Positions 28,701 to 38,378 are shown, numbered from the stretch's first letter. The stretch: 64,000 nucleotides of DNA from Aquipseudomonas guryensis (GCF_014164785.1 NZ_JACJFN010000001.1:744001-808000), one strand, 5' to 3'. A program made the numbers and translations. Notes: a model not told the origin generated them from the letters alone.

Positions 28701-30485
28701 ATGTCCGCTCTAGCCTCGTCGACCCAGGACCGCACACTGGACCTCAACGACATCCTGCGCGAGCTGATAACCCAGGGCCGCGTGTCGCAGGAACAGGCAG
28801 AGCAGTGCCTGATGCTGCGCCGCGGCGCGGAGAACGCCAAGCTGCACCCGCTGGAGTTCCTCGCCGCGCAGCAGGTCGATGACCTGCAGCACCCGGGCAA
28901 GAAGCACGATCTGGAGAGCCTGACCCTGTGGCTGGCAGCCTGGGCCGGGCAGCCCTACCTGCGCATCGACCCGCTGAAGATCAACGTCGCCGCGGTCACC
29001 CCGCTGATGTCCTACGCCTTCGCCCAGCGCCACAAAATCCTCGCCGTAGCGGTGGACAGCGAGGCGGTAACCATCGCCAGCGCCCAGCCCTTCGTGCACA
29101 GCTGGGAAGCCAACCTGACCCATGTGCTGAAGCGGCCGATCAAGCGGGTGGTGGTCAACCCCACCGACCTGCAGCGCTTCACCACCGAGTTCTACCGCCT
29201 GGCCCGCTCGGTCAGCGGCGCCAACGCGACTGACCAGAAGGTCAGCGGCCTCGGCAACTTCGAGCAGCTGCTCAGCCTCGGCGCCAGCGACCAGGAGCCG
29301 GACGCCAACGACGCGCACATCGTCAATATCGTCGACTGGCTGTTCCAGTACGCCTATCAGCAGCGCGCCAGCGATATCCACATCGAGCCGCGTCGCGAAC
29401 AGGGCACCGTGCGTTTTCGCATCGACGGCGTGCTGCACAACGTCTACCAGTTTCCGCCGCAGGTCACCGTGGCCATCGTCAGCCGCCTGAAGAGCCTGGG
29501 GCGGATGAACGTGGCCGAGAAGCGCAAGCCGCAGGACGGCCGGATCAAGACCAAGACCCCAGACGGCGGCGAAGTCGAACTGCGCCTGTCGACCCTGCCC
29601 ACCGCCTTCGGCGAGAAGATGGTGATGCGTATCTTCGACCCGGAAGTGCTGCTGAAAAAACCGGAACAGCTGGGTTTCTCCCCCGACGACCTGCGCCGCT
29701 GGGAAAGCATGACCGGCCAGCCCAACGGCATCATCCTGGTCACCGGCCCCACCGGCTCGGGCAAGACCACCACCCTGTACACCACGCTCAAGCAGCTGGC
29801 CACGGCAGAAGTGAACGTCTGCACCATCGAAGACCCGATCGAGATGATCGAGGGCGCCTTCAACCAGATGCAGGTGCAGCACAACATCGACCTGACCTTC
29901 GCCAGCGGTGTGCGCGCGCTGATGCGCCAGGACCCGGACATCATCATGGTCGGCGAGATCCGCGACCTGGAAACCGCCGAGATGGCGATCCAGGCGGCGC
30001 TCACCGGCCATCTGGTGCTGTCGACCCTGCACACCAACGACGCGCCCAGCGCCATCACCCGCCTGCTCGAACTGGGCGTGCCGCACTACCTGCTCAAGGC
30101 CACCATCCTCGGCGTGATGGCCCAGCGACTGGTGCGCACCCTGTGCCCGCACTGCAAGGAGCCGGTGCAGATCAGCGAGGATGACTGGCAGAGCCTGACC
30201 AAGCCCTGGAGCTCGCCGCTGCCGACCCAGGCCCATCGCGCGGTGGGCTGCCTGGAATGCCGCGAAACCGGCTACCGTGGCCGCGCCGGGGTGTACGAGA
30301 TCATGCTGCTGAACGACGGTATCAAGCCGCTGATCACCGCCGACACCGACCTGGTCACCCTGCGCCGCCAGGCGTTCAAGGAAGGCATGCGCAGCCTGCG
30401 CCTGTCCGGCGCACAGAAGGTTGCCGCCGGCCTGACCACCATCGAGGAAGTGCTGCGGGTCACCCCGCAGAGCGAGCAGAAGTAA
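28701..30485 (+). CDS. Orphan GspE/PulE-type secretion ATPase
   Basis: A 594-residue AAA-type traffic ATPase of the type II secretion/type IV pilus family. A type II ATPase N-terminal domain comes first (about residues 15-200), then the RxxDG-type linker, Walker A GPTGSGKT (349-356), Asp box, Walker B QDPDIIMVGEIRD, His box GHLVLSTLHTND and the zinc knuckle CPHC...CLEC. All catalytic features are intact. No other secretion or pilus genes are adjacent, so its partners must be elsewhere. It follows the CYTH/CHAD gene by 35 bases on the same strand. Confidence 0.9.
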   Translation: MSALASSTQDRTLDLNDILRELITQGRVSQEQAEQCLMLRRGAENAKLHPLEFLAAQQVDDLQHPGKKHDLESLTLWLAAWAGQPYLRIDPLKINVAAVTPLMSYAFAQRHKILAVAVDSEAVTIASAQPFVHSWEANLTHVLKRPIKRVVVNPTDLQRFTTEFYRLARSVSGANATDQKVSGLGNFEQLLSLGASDQEPDANDAHIVNIVDWLFQYAYQQRASDIHIEPRREQGTVRFRIDGVLHNVYQFPPQVTVAIVSRLKSLGRMNVAEKRKPQDGRIKTKTPDGGEVELRLSTLPTAFGEKMVMRIFDPEVLLKKPEQLGFSPDDLRRWESMTGQPNGIILVTGPTGSGKTTTLYTTLKQLATAEVNVCTIEDPIEMIEGAFNQMQVQHNIDLTFASGVRALMRQDPDIIMVGEIRDLETAEMAIQAALTGHLVLSTLHTNDAPSAITRLLELGVPHYLLKATILGVMAQRLVRTLCPHCKEPVQISEDDWQSLTKPWSSPLPTQAHRAVGCLECRETGYRGRAGVYEIMLLNDGIKPLITADTDLVTLRRQAFKEGMRSLRLSGAQKVAAGLTTIEEVLRVTPQSEQK

Positions 30486-30501
30486 CGGGGCCTGGAAGCA
30501 T

Positions 30502-31218
30502 TCAGCTTTTGGGCAGGCCCTGCTTGGCCAGAATGCTCGCCACTCGCTGCGGCTTGCAGTCCAGGTAGGCGGAGTTGCGCAACCAGCGCTGGTCCGAGTG
30601 CCAGGCAAACAAAAATTGTCCGCCCTTGAGTTTGTCGACCACCATGCGCGCCACTTCCGGACGCACCGCCGGGCACCCCAGGCTGCGGCCGATACGGCCC
30701 TGGCTGCGCACCAGGCGCGGGTCGACGTAGCTGGCGCCGTGGATGACGATGGCCCGCTCGCGGGCCAGATCGTTCAGCCCCGGCTCCAGGCCATCCATGC
30801 GCAACGAATAGCCATGCTTACCACGGTAGCTCTCGGCGGTACGGAACAGGCCGAGGCTGCTCTGGTAGCTGCCCTCGCGGTTGGAAAAGCTCTGCGCAAA
30901 GTTTTCCCCGGAGCGGCGCCCGTGGGCCACATAGTCACTCAGCAGCAGGCGCTTGCGCTGCAGATCGAAGATCCACAGGCGGCGCGCCGTGGACGGCTGC
31001 GAATAATCGATCACTGCCAGCCGGCTGGCCGGTTCGGCGCCGTGGTTGACCGCGCACTGCATGGCTGCCACGGCATGCCGCAGTGCCTGCTGATTAAGAC
31101 CCGGCGCCACGCGGGCGAGGTCCTTGATCAGCTGGTCATTCGCCGTGGGCGCCGCCAGCAGTGGTGCACAAAACAGCCAGAGCCCCAGCAGGGCCAAGCG
31201 GCCAAGTCGTCCAAACAT
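30502..31218 (-). CDS. Secreted L,D-transpeptidase-like protein (YkuD_2 family)
   Basis: A 238-residue protein with a Sec signal peptide (about residues 1-22, ending PLLAA) and a C-terminal catalytic domain resembling the YkuD_2 group of murein L,D-transpeptidases. The active-site pattern IVIHGASYVDP...GRSLGCPAVR gives the histidine and the nucleophilic cysteine. It should act on peptidoglycan in the periplasm, but the reaction (cross-linking, lipoprotein attachment or hydrolysis) is not known. It converges with the GspE-type gene with a 16-base gap and diverges from a second L,D-transpeptidase gene. Confidence 0.85.
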   Translation of the reverse strand: MFGRLGRLALLGLWLFCAPLLAAPTANDQLIKDLARVAPGLNQQALRHAVAAMQCAVNHGAEPASRLAVIDYSQPSTARRLWIFDLQRKRLLLSDYVAHGRRSGENFAQSFSNREGSYQSSLGLFRTAESYRGKHGYSLRMDGLEPGLNDLARERAIVIHGASYVDPRLVRSQGRIGRSLGCPAVRPEVARMVVDKLKGGQFLFAWHSDQRWLRNSAYLDCKPQRVASILAKQGLPKS

Positions 31219-31347
31219 GCGCGCAATACCTCAAAAAACGCTACGCCCGTCGAGCCTTGTCACAAGCCCCGACACCAATCCACTTATACTGACTAGCAGC
31301 CGCCCGTCACTGCTGACGGGGCACCCTGAGCCATGGACTGGAGCAGT

Positions 31348-32901
31348 ATGTTGTTCAAAAAGTGTGCATCTTACCCGAGCATTCTCCTGCTCACCCTGCC
31401 ACTGGTCGCGAACGCCATGGAGGCACCCGACGCCCAGCCGGTCGACCTGCGCCCGCTGTTGATGCAGCCCGCCAGCCCCTGTACGACCGTTCTGGCAAGC
31501 CTAGACGACTCTATGGCAACCCTGCTGAACAACTTCTACGCACAACGCGATGGCCGTCCGGCCTGGCGTGACGGCAGCCACCTGCACCTGCTCCAGGAGC
31601 AACTCGCGCAGCTGGCGGACGATGGTCTCAACCCAACCGACTACCCACTCGCGCAGACCGAGGATCACTGTAGCGACCTGCAGGCCAGCAGCAGCTACCT
31701 GCGCGCCCTGCGCGATCTGCGTAGCGGCCGTCTCGACCAGCAGCAGCTGGAACCACTGTGGCGCGACCCCCAGCAAACTCGTCCGGATCCGCAGCTGGCG
31801 GCCCTTTCCATCGCCCTGCTGCACGTGGATGATCCCGCCGTCGCGTTTACCAGCGCCCGTCCCAGCCTGCCGCAATACCAGCGCCTGCGTGCCGTGTATG
31901 CCTATGAACGCCTGCAGCCCCTGCCCAGCTGGCCAGCGCTACCAACCGGCGCGTTGCTGCGCCCCGGTAAACAGGATGCGCGGGTGCCGTTACTGCGCGA
32001 GCGCCTCAACCTGCCCGCCGACGAGGCCCAGGCCGAGTTCTATGACCCGAGTACCGTCAGCGCCCTGGCAGACTTCCAGGCCCGCCACGGACTCAAGCCC
32101 GATGGCATCCTCGGCCCCGCCAGCCTGAGCGAACTGAACCTTGATGCCCCGACCCGCCGCGCGCAGTTGCGCGTCAACCTGGAGCGCCTGCGCTGGCTGG
32201 CCGACGACCTCGGCCAGGCCCAGGTGGCTATCAATGTCGCCGCCGCCGAATTGCTGGTCTTGCAGCAGGGTGAAGAACTCTGGCGTACCCGCACCCAGAT
32301 CGGCCGGGTCGAGCGACAGACACCGCTGCTGGCGTCGCGAATCAACCGCCTGACCCTCAATCCGACCTGGACGGTGCCACCGACCATCCTGCGCGAAGAC
32401 AAGCTGCCGGCCATCCGCGCCGATCGCAGCTACCTGAGCGAACATGAGATGGACGTCTACGACCATGCCGGCAATTGGCTCGATCCCGAACAGGTCGACT
32501 GGGATAACCCCGGCGCCATCCTGCTGCGCCAGGCTGCCGGGGCGAAGAACCCGCTCGGCCAGGTCGCCCTGCGTTTCGCCAACCCGTTTTCGGTATACCT
32601 GCACGACACGCCCAGCCGCGCCCTGTTCGACAAGGCGCCGCGCCTGTTCAGCTCCGGTTGCGTGCGGGTCGAGGCCGTCGACAGCCTGCTGACCTGGCTG
32701 CTGCCACAAGAGGAACTGGTAACCGTGCAAACCCGCATTGCCAGCGGCAAGACTCAGCAATACCGCCTGCCGCAACCGGCGCCGCTGCTGATCGCCTATT
32801 GGACAGCCGAAGTGGATGCCGACGGCCAACTGCGCTATGCCCCCGACAGCTACCAGCACGATGCGCAACTGATCCAGGCTCTGCTGGCTGGCGGCAGTTG
32901 A
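31348..32901 (+). CDS. YcbB/LdtD-like L,D-transpeptidase
   Basis: A 517-residue periplasmic L,D-transpeptidase. An N-terminal signal peptide (MLFKKCASYPSILLLTLPLVANA) is followed by a long helical region, a peptidoglycan-binding domain (about residues 210-265, LADFQARHGLKPDGILGPASL) and a YkuD catalytic domain with YLHDTPSRALF and the cysteine motif FSSGCVRV. The layout matches E. coli YcbB (LdtD), which makes 3-3 peptidoglycan cross-links. I prefer the ATG at 31348, which begins the signal peptide and has GGAG four bases upstream; the ATG at 31333 is possible. Divergent from another L,D-transpeptidase. Confidence 0.9.
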   Translation: MLFKKCASYPSILLLTLPLVANAMEAPDAQPVDLRPLLMQPASPCTTVLASLDDSMATLLNNFYAQRDGRPAWRDGSHLHLLQEQLAQLADDGLNPTDYPLAQTEDHCSDLQASSSYLRALRDLRSGRLDQQQLEPLWRDPQQTRPDPQLAALSIALLHVDDPAVAFTSARPSLPQYQRLRAVYAYERLQPLPSWPALPTGALLRPGKQDARVPLLRERLNLPADEAQAEFYDPSTVSALADFQARHGLKPDGILGPASLSELNLDAPTRRAQLRVNLERLRWLADDLGQAQVAINVAAAELLVLQQGEELWRTRTQIGRVERQTPLLASRINRLTLNPTWTVPPTILREDKLPAIRADRSYLSEHEMDVYDHAGNWLDPEQVDWDNPGAILLRQAAGAKNPLGQVALRFANPFSVYLHDTPSRALFDKAPRLFSSGCVRVEAVDSLLTWLLPQEELVTVQTRIASGKTQQYRLPQPAPLLIAYWTAEVDADGQLRYAPDSYQHDAQLIQALLAGGS

Positions 32902-32978
32902 CGCGGACCAGGCAGCAACGGCGCAGCGACTGTGCTTAGATGCGTTAATCCCCCTATGTACAAGACAGGAGAATAAAT

Positions 32979-33899
32979 ATGGAAATTGGTGGCGTACTGC
33001 TGCTCTTCGTCGGCCTCGCCGTGGCCGTGGTATTCATGGGCTTCAAGGTGGTGCCACAGGGCTTCGAGTGGACGGTGGAGCGCTTCGGCCGCTACACCAA
33101 CACGCTCAAACCGGGCCTCAACATCATCGTGCCGGTGATGGACAAGATCGGCCGCAAGCTCAATGTGATGGAAAGCGTGCTGGATATCCCGCCGCAGGAA
33201 GTGATCACCGCCGACAACGCCACTGTGCAGATCGACGCCATCTGCTTCTTCCAGATCATCAATTCGGCGCAGGCCGCCTACGAGGTCAACAACCTCGAAC
33301 ACGCCATCCGCAACCTGGTGATGACCAACATCCGTACCGTGCTCGGCTCCATGGAGCTGGACGCCATGCTCGGCCAGCGCGACGCGATCAACGAGCGCCT
33401 GCTGAAGACCGTGGATGAAGCCACCGCGCCCTGGGGCATCAAGATCACCCGCATCGAGATCAAGGACATCAGCCCGCCCGCCGATCTGATGGCCGCCATG
33501 TCCGGGCAGATGAAAGCCGAACGCATCAAGCGCGCGCAGATTCTCGAAGCCGAGGGGCTGCGCGCCGCCGCCATCCTCACCGCCGAAGGGCAGAAGCAGG
33601 GTGACATCCTCAAGGCCGAAGGCCAGCGCCAGGCCGCCTTCCTCGAAGCCGAAGCGCGTGAGCGTGCCGCCCAGGCCGAAGCCGAGGCCACGCGCATGGT
33701 CTCCGAGGCCATCGCCAGCGGCAACGTGCAGGCGGTCAACTACTTCGTCGCGCAGAAGTACATCGAGGCCCTGGGCAACCTGGCCAGCTCCGACAACAGC
33801 AAGGTGATCCTCATGCCGCTGGAAGCCAGCCAGGTGATTGGCGCGGTCGGCGGCATCGGCGAAATCGTCAAAGCGACCTTCGGTGACAAGCAGAAATGA
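32979..33899 (+). CDS. SPFH-domain membrane protease-modulator-like protein (QmcA/stomatin type)
   Basis: A 306-residue stomatin/prohibitin-family protein. An N-terminal membrane segment (about residues 4-24) is followed by the SPFH domain ([13 protein letters not shown] through [18 protein letters not shown]) and an Ala/Glu-rich coiled coil that promotes oligomerisation. E. coli QmcA is the closest well-known relative. Its start has AGGAG seven bases upstream. The stop codon overlaps the NfeD gene by four bases, the usual SPFH/NfeD pairing, which points to a shared role in membrane microdomains or membrane protein quality control. Confidence 0.92.
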   Translation: MEIGGVLLLFVGLAVAVVFMGFKVVPQGFEWTVERFGRYTNTLKPGLNIIVPVMDKIGRKLNVMESVLDIPPQEVITADNATVQIDAICFFQIINSAQAAYEVNNLEHAIRNLVMTNIRTVLGSMELDAMLGQRDAINERLLKTVDEATAPWGIKITRIEIKDISPPADLMAAMSGQMKAERIKRAQILEAEGLRAAAILTAEGQKQGDILKAEGQRQAAFLEAEARERAAQAEAEATRMVSEAIASGNVQAVNYFVAQKYIEALGNLASSDNSKVILMPLEASQVIGAVGGIGEIVKATFGDKQK

Positions 33900-34354
33900 T
33901 GGCCTACCTGCAGAACCTCTCCTATTGGGACTGGCTGGCCTTCGGCACCGTACTGCTGATCCTCGAGGTCTTCGGTGCCGGCGGCTACCTGCTGTGGATC
34001 GGCCTGGCCGCAGCCTGTGTCGGGGTGTTGACCTTCCTCTTCCCGGAACTGCCCTGGGCCTGGCAGTTTTTTCTGTTCGCCATTCTCTCGGTACTCACCG
34101 CACTGTTCTGGTGGCAGCGCCAACGCAGTGCCGCAAAGCCCTCCGACCAACCCGGGCTGAACCAGCGCGGCAGCGAGCTGCTCGGGCGCCAGTTCGTCCT
34201 GCACGAGGCCATCGTCGGTGGACGCGGCAAGATCAAGGCCGGCGACAGCCTGTGGCTGGTGATCGGCCCCGATCTACCTGCCGGTACTGCCGTCAAGGTC
34301 ACAGGCCAGGACGGCGTGCTGCTCAAAGTCGAAGCGCTGCAGCCGCAAGGCTAG
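33896..34354 (+). CDS. NfeD-family membrane protein
   Basis: A 152-residue protein with two or three membrane segments (about residues 12-30, 32-52 and 58-76) and a C-terminal OB-fold domain (about 90-150, [26 protein letters not shown]). This is the short NfeD form without the protease domain. Translation is coupled to the upstream SPFH gene through an ATGA overlap. Partnership with the SPFH protein is established for the family; the specific role is not. Confidence 0.9.
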   Translation: MMAYLQNLSYWDWLAFGTVLLILEVFGAGGYLLWIGLAAACVGVLTFLFPELPWAWQFFLFAILSVLTALFWWQRQRSAAKPSDQPGLNQRGSELLGRQFVLHEAIVGGRGKIKAGDSLWLVIGPDLPAGTAVKVTGQDGVLLKVEALQPQG

Positions 34355-34444
34355 CAACTCGCGGCGCAACCGCCGGCTCGATCGACTCGCGCCGGCTGAC
34401 GAGCAGCTAGACTGCAGCCAATTTCTTCTGGATGGAGCACATGG

Positions 34445-35701
34445 ATGGCCCGACTGCTTGTACTGGGGCTGCTCGCCCTGCTGGGCGGCTGCCAGTTGCT
34501 GGAGCTGGATCGCCAGTACGCTACGGCCCAGCGCGAACTGCTGCTGATCCCCGGCACCCTGCAGAGCTCGGAGCAGGCACTGGTCGCCCTGCTTGATCCG
34601 CAGAATCGGCTGCTGGCCTACCGCATTGTCCAGCCGGGCGGGCTGTTCTACTTCAGCATGCCCGTCAGCAATTACCAGCTACTGGCTTTCAATGATCGCA
34701 ACGGCAATCTGCGCCTGGATGTCGACGAGCCATATCACTGGCTGCCGCAGGCCCGCAGCGCGCCCTTCCGGGTGCAGCCAAGCGCCGAACAGCGCAGCCA
34801 GCTAGGCCAGCTCAACGAGTTGCAACCCGAACTCGCCAGCCATTCGCCCGCGCCACCGCCGGCCCTCGACCTGAGCCAGGCCTACCGCGAGCTGCCACGC
34901 CTGCAGCACAACTACCTGCAGGTGGTGGACTTCGATGACCCACGCTTCTCGCCGCAACGGATCAGCCAGGGCGCCTGGCAGCCGCTGGATTTCCTCAGCG
35001 AGGTTGGTTACGGCCTGTACTTGCTGGAGCCCTGGGACGCCGACAAGGAACCGATAATCCTGGTGCATGGGATCAACAGCGGCCCGCCAGTGTGGCGCGC
35101 GCTGGCGGAGAGCATCGACCGTGAGCGCTTCCAGCTGGTGCTGTTCCACTACCCCAGCGGCCTGCCGCTGAACCACAGCGCCTATCTGCTCGGTGAAGCG
35201 CTGCGCGATGTGCAACTGCGCCACCGCCCGCCACGCTTTCATGTGTTCGCCCACAGCATGGGTGGGCTGGTGGCCCGGCGCGCCGTGCAATTGCTCAGCG
35301 CCGGCGGCGGCAATGACCGGCAGTGCCTGTTCCTGACGCTGGCCACGCCCTGGGATGGTCACCCGGCGGCAGCGGACGGCATCGCCCATGCGCCAGTAGT
35401 GGCGCCGGTCTGGCGCGACCTGGCGCCAGGCAGCCAGTACCTGCAGACGCTCTTCGCCACGCCGTTGCCAGCACATATTCGCCAGTGGCTGCTGGTCAGC
35501 TACAGCGGCAACAGCCGGCTGCTGGAGCAGCCCAACGACGGCGTGGTGCCCCTGGCGAGCCAGTTACGCAGTGCCGCGCAGGATGAGGCGGAGCATCTCT
35601 ATGTAATGGCCGAAAACCACACCAGCATCCTCGCCAGTCCACGCAGCCAGGCGCTGATCAGCCGGGCGCTGGGCGAGTTGCCGGACAGCGGCTGTCGCTG
35701 A
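34445..35701 (+). CDS. Lipoprotein alpha/beta-hydrolase (lipase/esterase-like)
   Basis: A 418-residue predicted outer-membrane-directed lipoprotein with signal ending LLGGC (Cys16). An N-terminal beta-rich domain (about residues 30-130) resembles a carboxypeptidase-regulatory-like fold and carries FNDRNGNLRLDVDEP, which looks like a calcium loop. The hydrolase domain starts at IILVHGINSGPPVW, with nucleophile Ser271 in AHSMGG, an Asp in NDGVVPL and a His in ENHTSIL. The ATG at 34445 has GGAG six bases upstream. Substrate unknown; lipid ester hydrolysis is likely. Confidence 0.85.
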   Translation: MARLLVLGLLALLGGCQLLELDRQYATAQRELLLIPGTLQSSEQALVALLDPQNRLLAYRIVQPGGLFYFSMPVSNYQLLAFNDRNGNLRLDVDEPYHWLPQARSAPFRVQPSAEQRSQLGQLNELQPELASHSPAPPPALDLSQAYRELPRLQHNYLQVVDFDDPRFSPQRISQGAWQPLDFLSEVGYGLYLLEPWDADKEPIILVHGINSGPPVWRALAESIDRERFQLVLFHYPSGLPLNHSAYLLGEALRDVQLRHRPPRFHVFAHSMGGLVARRAVQLLSAGGGNDRQCLFLTLATPWDGHPAAADGIAHAPVVAPVWRDLAPGSQYLQTLFATPLPAHIRQWLLVSYSGNSRLLEQPNDGVVPLASQLRSAAQDEAEHLYVMAENHTSILASPRSQALISRALGELPDSGCR

Positions 35702-35759
35702 GCGACTTACAGTAGGCTGCGCTCGTGTGGTGCGCGCAACACGCCAGTCGAGACAGGTT

Positions 35760-36665
35760 CTAAGGCAGGGCATAGACCTTGAACAGCGCCTTCTCCGCCT
35801 CACCCGGCTTGCCCAGGTGTTCGCTATACAGCCGCTCAAGCTCGCCGGAGCGGTACAGCTCACTCAACGCAGTGTCGATCAGCAGGCGGAAATCCTCGTC
35901 ACCGCGCGGTACGCCCAACGCTACCGGCACGGACTCGAAGATGCGCGGCAGCACCTGCAGCTGCTCGGTACCGCCGTGCGTCTTCAGGTAGTGCTCAAGG
36001 AACATGCGCTCGGAGAAGAACGCATCGGCCTGACCACTGCTGATCAGCTCTACGCCCTGGTCATAATCCTCAACAGTGAGCAGCTGCACTACCACACCCA
36101 GCCGACGCACCTTGTCCAGAATCCACGCCTGGGTGACGCCACCGGCCATGCTCACGTAGGTGTGCTGGGCCAGACCGCGATTGATCGTGGCACGCCAGGT
36201 CGGCCCGCTATGCGCCGGCTGGCCACTGAGCACGGCGAGCAGGGTCTGCGGCGCATCCTCGCGCACCAGCACGCCCAGGCCGGCGGTGTAGACCGGCACT
36301 GAGAAACTCATCTGCCGTCGTGCCGCCAGGCTTTCCGGGCTCGGCGTACAGAGCAGATCGGCCTTGCCTTCGCCCATCAGGGCCAGCTTCTGCGCATCCT
36401 CTACCGCCAGGAAATTCAGCTTGAGTTCGCTAGCACCCAGCTCGGTCTGGATCCTCTGCGCGATACGCCGGCACAGCTCGATGCCATAGCCACTGACCTG
36501 CTCACCCTGCTGGCTGCTGAACGGGGCCACATCCGGCACGAACGCCAGGGTGATGCTGGCGCTGTTGCGCACCCGTTCAAGGGTGTCGGCGGCAGCCAGC
36601 AGCGGCAGGGCCAGCAGTAGGCAGAGCAGCATATAAACAGTCGATTTGAGCGATTTTGGTGTCAT
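35760..36665 (-). CDS. Periplasmic amino-acid-type substrate-binding protein
   Basis: A 301-residue family 3 solute-binding protein with a signal peptide (about residues 1-26, ending PLLAAA). Typical motifs include VSGYGIELCRRIAQRI and ADLLCTPSPESLAARRQMSFSVPVY. I start it at the ATG at 36665, which begins the signal peptide and has GGGGAACAGG upstream. It lies 35 bases downstream of the PotE-like antiporter gene on the same strand, so they are probably co-transcribed and may concern the same cationic amino acid or polyamine; this is inference. No ABC permease is nearby. Confidence 0.85.
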   Translation of the reverse strand: MTPKSLKSTVYMLLCLLLALPLLAAADTLERVRNSASITLAFVPDVAPFSSQQGEQVSGYGIELCRRIAQRIQTELGASELKLNFLAVEDAQKLALMGEGKADLLCTPSPESLAARRQMSFSVPVYTAGLGVLVREDAPQTLLAVLSGQPAHSGPTWRATINRGLAQHTYVSMAGGVTQAWILDKVRRLGVVVQLLTVEDYDQGVELISSGQADAFFSERMFLEHYLKTHGGTEQLQVLPRIFESVPVALGVPRGDEDFRLLIDTALSELYRSGELERLYSEHLGKPGEAEKALFKVYALP

Positions 36666-36700
36666 GTCCTGTTCCCCGAAAACTGATATCTGCGCCACGC

Positions 36701-38038
36701 CTAACGCTTGCCGCTAGGCACGGGTGCAACCGGCGGCTCGACAAAACGCCGGGAAATGAAGCCGTACAGCAGATAGCCGATGACCAGGACAATCGCCGCA
36801 CCGAACACCGCATCCTTGCCCGAGGCATACAGGGCGTAATAGCAATAGAACATCGCCACCAGCAGCACCGCCACGTTGCGGGTAAAGATCGCCGCGCCGA
36901 CCTGGGCCTTGTACATGATCACCAGCAACCCGGAGAGCGCGGTGACATAGGGAATCAGGTTGGTCACCGCAGCCAGGTTGACCAGCTTGCCAAACTGCTC
37001 GCTGGCATTCGGCGAGATAGTCGAGAGGGCCAGCAGGGTCTGCAACACCGCGCAGGCGATCATGCCGATGATCGGGGCATCCAGCTTGCTGACCCGGGCG
37101 AACAGCTTGGGAAACATGCCTTCCTCGGCGGTGACCTTGGCGGTCTGGCCGAGGGTGAACTGCCAGCCCAGCAGCGAGCCGATGCAGGCCATCACCGCGA
37201 GGATCATGATGATGTTGCCGACCAGCGGGTTGAACATCTGCGCGTAGACATAGGCGAACGGCGCGCTGGAGTTGGCCAGCTCGGCATTGGGGATGATGCC
37301 CTGGATCACCGTGGTCGAGAGGATGTACACCACTGCCGCACCGAGGGTTCCAAACAGGCAGGCCAGCGGCACGTTGCGCTTGGGATTGTCCACCGCGTCG
37401 GAGTTCTGCGCCGCCGACTCCATGCCGAGGAAGGCCCACAGGGTCAGCGGAATACTCTGCGCGATGGCATCGCTGGTGGCCAGGTTGTTCGGATTCCAGG
37501 CGGCGGCGAACACGCTGGCGTCGAACCAGAACCAGCCGATCACGCTGAGCCCCGCCACCGGGATGATCACCCCCCAGACGGTGATCGCGCCGATCTTGCC
37601 GGTGATGCTCGGGCCGCCGAAGTTGGCCACCGTGGTCAGCCAGATCAGCCCGACCGTGCCGATAAACAGCGGAATGGCACCGCTGCCCAGCCAGGGAAAG
37701 AACGGCGTCAGGTAGCCCACTGCGGAAATGCCGATGGCTACGTTGCCGATGGCCAGCGAGAGGAAATAGAGAAACGAGCAGAGAAAGAACGCCGATTTGC
37801 CGTGCGCCTCCTCGCTGTATGCCGACATGCCGCCGGAGCGCGGGCAGTAGATGCCGCACTGGGCGAAGCAGTAGGCGATGGCCATGGAACCGATGGCCGT
37901 GATGATCCATGACAGCAGCGACACCGCCCCCAGCTGCGCCATGCTCGACGGCAGCATGATGATGCCGGAGCCCATCATGTTCACCGCTACCAGGGTGGTA
38001 AGCCCCACCAGGCTCATTTTCTTGCTGGCTTCAGCCAT
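36701..38038 (-). CDS. potE: PotE-like putrescine/ornithine antiporter (APC family)
   Basis: A 445-residue transporter with about twelve membrane segments. The start LVAVNMMGSGIIMLPSSMA, the segment SGGMSAYSEEAHGKS and GNVAIGISAVGYL closely follow E. coli PotE, and VANFGGPSITGKIGAITVWG is also shared. PotE exchanges putrescine for ornithine or takes up putrescine. The ATG at 38038 has GGGAG six bases upstream; the 45-codon extension is rejected. No speF/speC decarboxylase gene lies beside it, unlike the E. coli operon. A substrate-binding-protein gene follows. Confidence 0.9.
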   Translation of the reverse strand: MAEASKKMSLVGLTTLVAVNMMGSGIIMLPSSMAQLGAVSLLSWIITAIGSMAIAYCFAQCGIYCPRSGGMSAYSEEAHGKSAFFLCSFLYFLSLAIGNVAIGISAVGYLTPFFPWLGSGAIPLFIGTVGLIWLTTVANFGGPSITGKIGAITVWGVIIPVAGLSVIGWFWFDASVFAAAWNPNNLATSDAIAQSIPLTLWAFLGMESAAQNSDAVDNPKRNVPLACLFGTLGAAVVYILSTTVIQGIIPNAELANSSAPFAYVYAQMFNPLVGNIIMILAVMACIGSLLGWQFTLGQTAKVTAEEGMFPKLFARVSKLDAPIIGMIACAVLQTLLALSTISPNASEQFGKLVNLAAVTNLIPYVTALSGLLVIMYKAQVGAAIFTRNVAVLLVAMFYCYYALYASGKDAVFGAAIVLVIGYLLYGFISRRFVEPPVAPVPSGKR

Positions 38039-38339
38039 CGAAGACTCCCTGATCGATTGCCACACGCAACCGGCGCCGGCATCTCGAGAGCCGGAAGCAG
38101 GCAACGTGGATAGTGAGTAGCCTGATGTGTAGCGCAGCGCTGCCGATCCGGCCTCCCCCGCCGCATCCGCCATGTCCGCTACTCTGGAGCACTATGACTG
38201 CAAAAAGATTTATCGCCCTGCCCCAGATCAAGAGCGTAGCAAAGCCCTGAGCGGACTCCGGCTTTTCTCCGCAGCCTGGCCCATATGCGCAGGAGTTTGC
38301 AGCTGCAACCGCTTGTGCAGGAAAAATCGCCGGCAATAA
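38039..38339. other. Noncoding region between potE and gcvP terminator
   Basis: About 300 bases with no supported gene. It should contain the potE promoter. The only small frame with a ribosome-binding site is an 18-codon plus-strand ORF at 38194-38250 (GGAG before MTAKRFIALPQ), which I do not consider supported. No repeat or riboswitch motif is recognised. Confidence 0.5.
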
Positions 38340-38361
38340 AAAACCGCCCGAAGGCGGTTTT
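38340..38361 (-). terminator. Terminator of gcvP
   Basis: A perfect 9-bp stem (AAAACCGCC / GGCGGTTTT) with a four-base loop, followed on the minus strand by a T-rich run (TTTTTTATT). It lies 17 bases past the gcvP stop codon. Confidence 0.92.
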
Positions 38362-38378
38362 CATGGCACTCGCGTGAA

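Noticed and set aside
25753..28737. A 994-codon open minus-strand frame opposite pitA and the CYTH/CHAD gene
   Set aside because: It is a GC-bias shadow: composition is Gln/Gly/Ala/His-rich with no domains, and both plus-strand genes are well-supported.
38194..38250. An 18-codon plus-strand ORF with GGAG upstream
   Set aside because: Too short and isolated; no evidence beyond a common tetramer.
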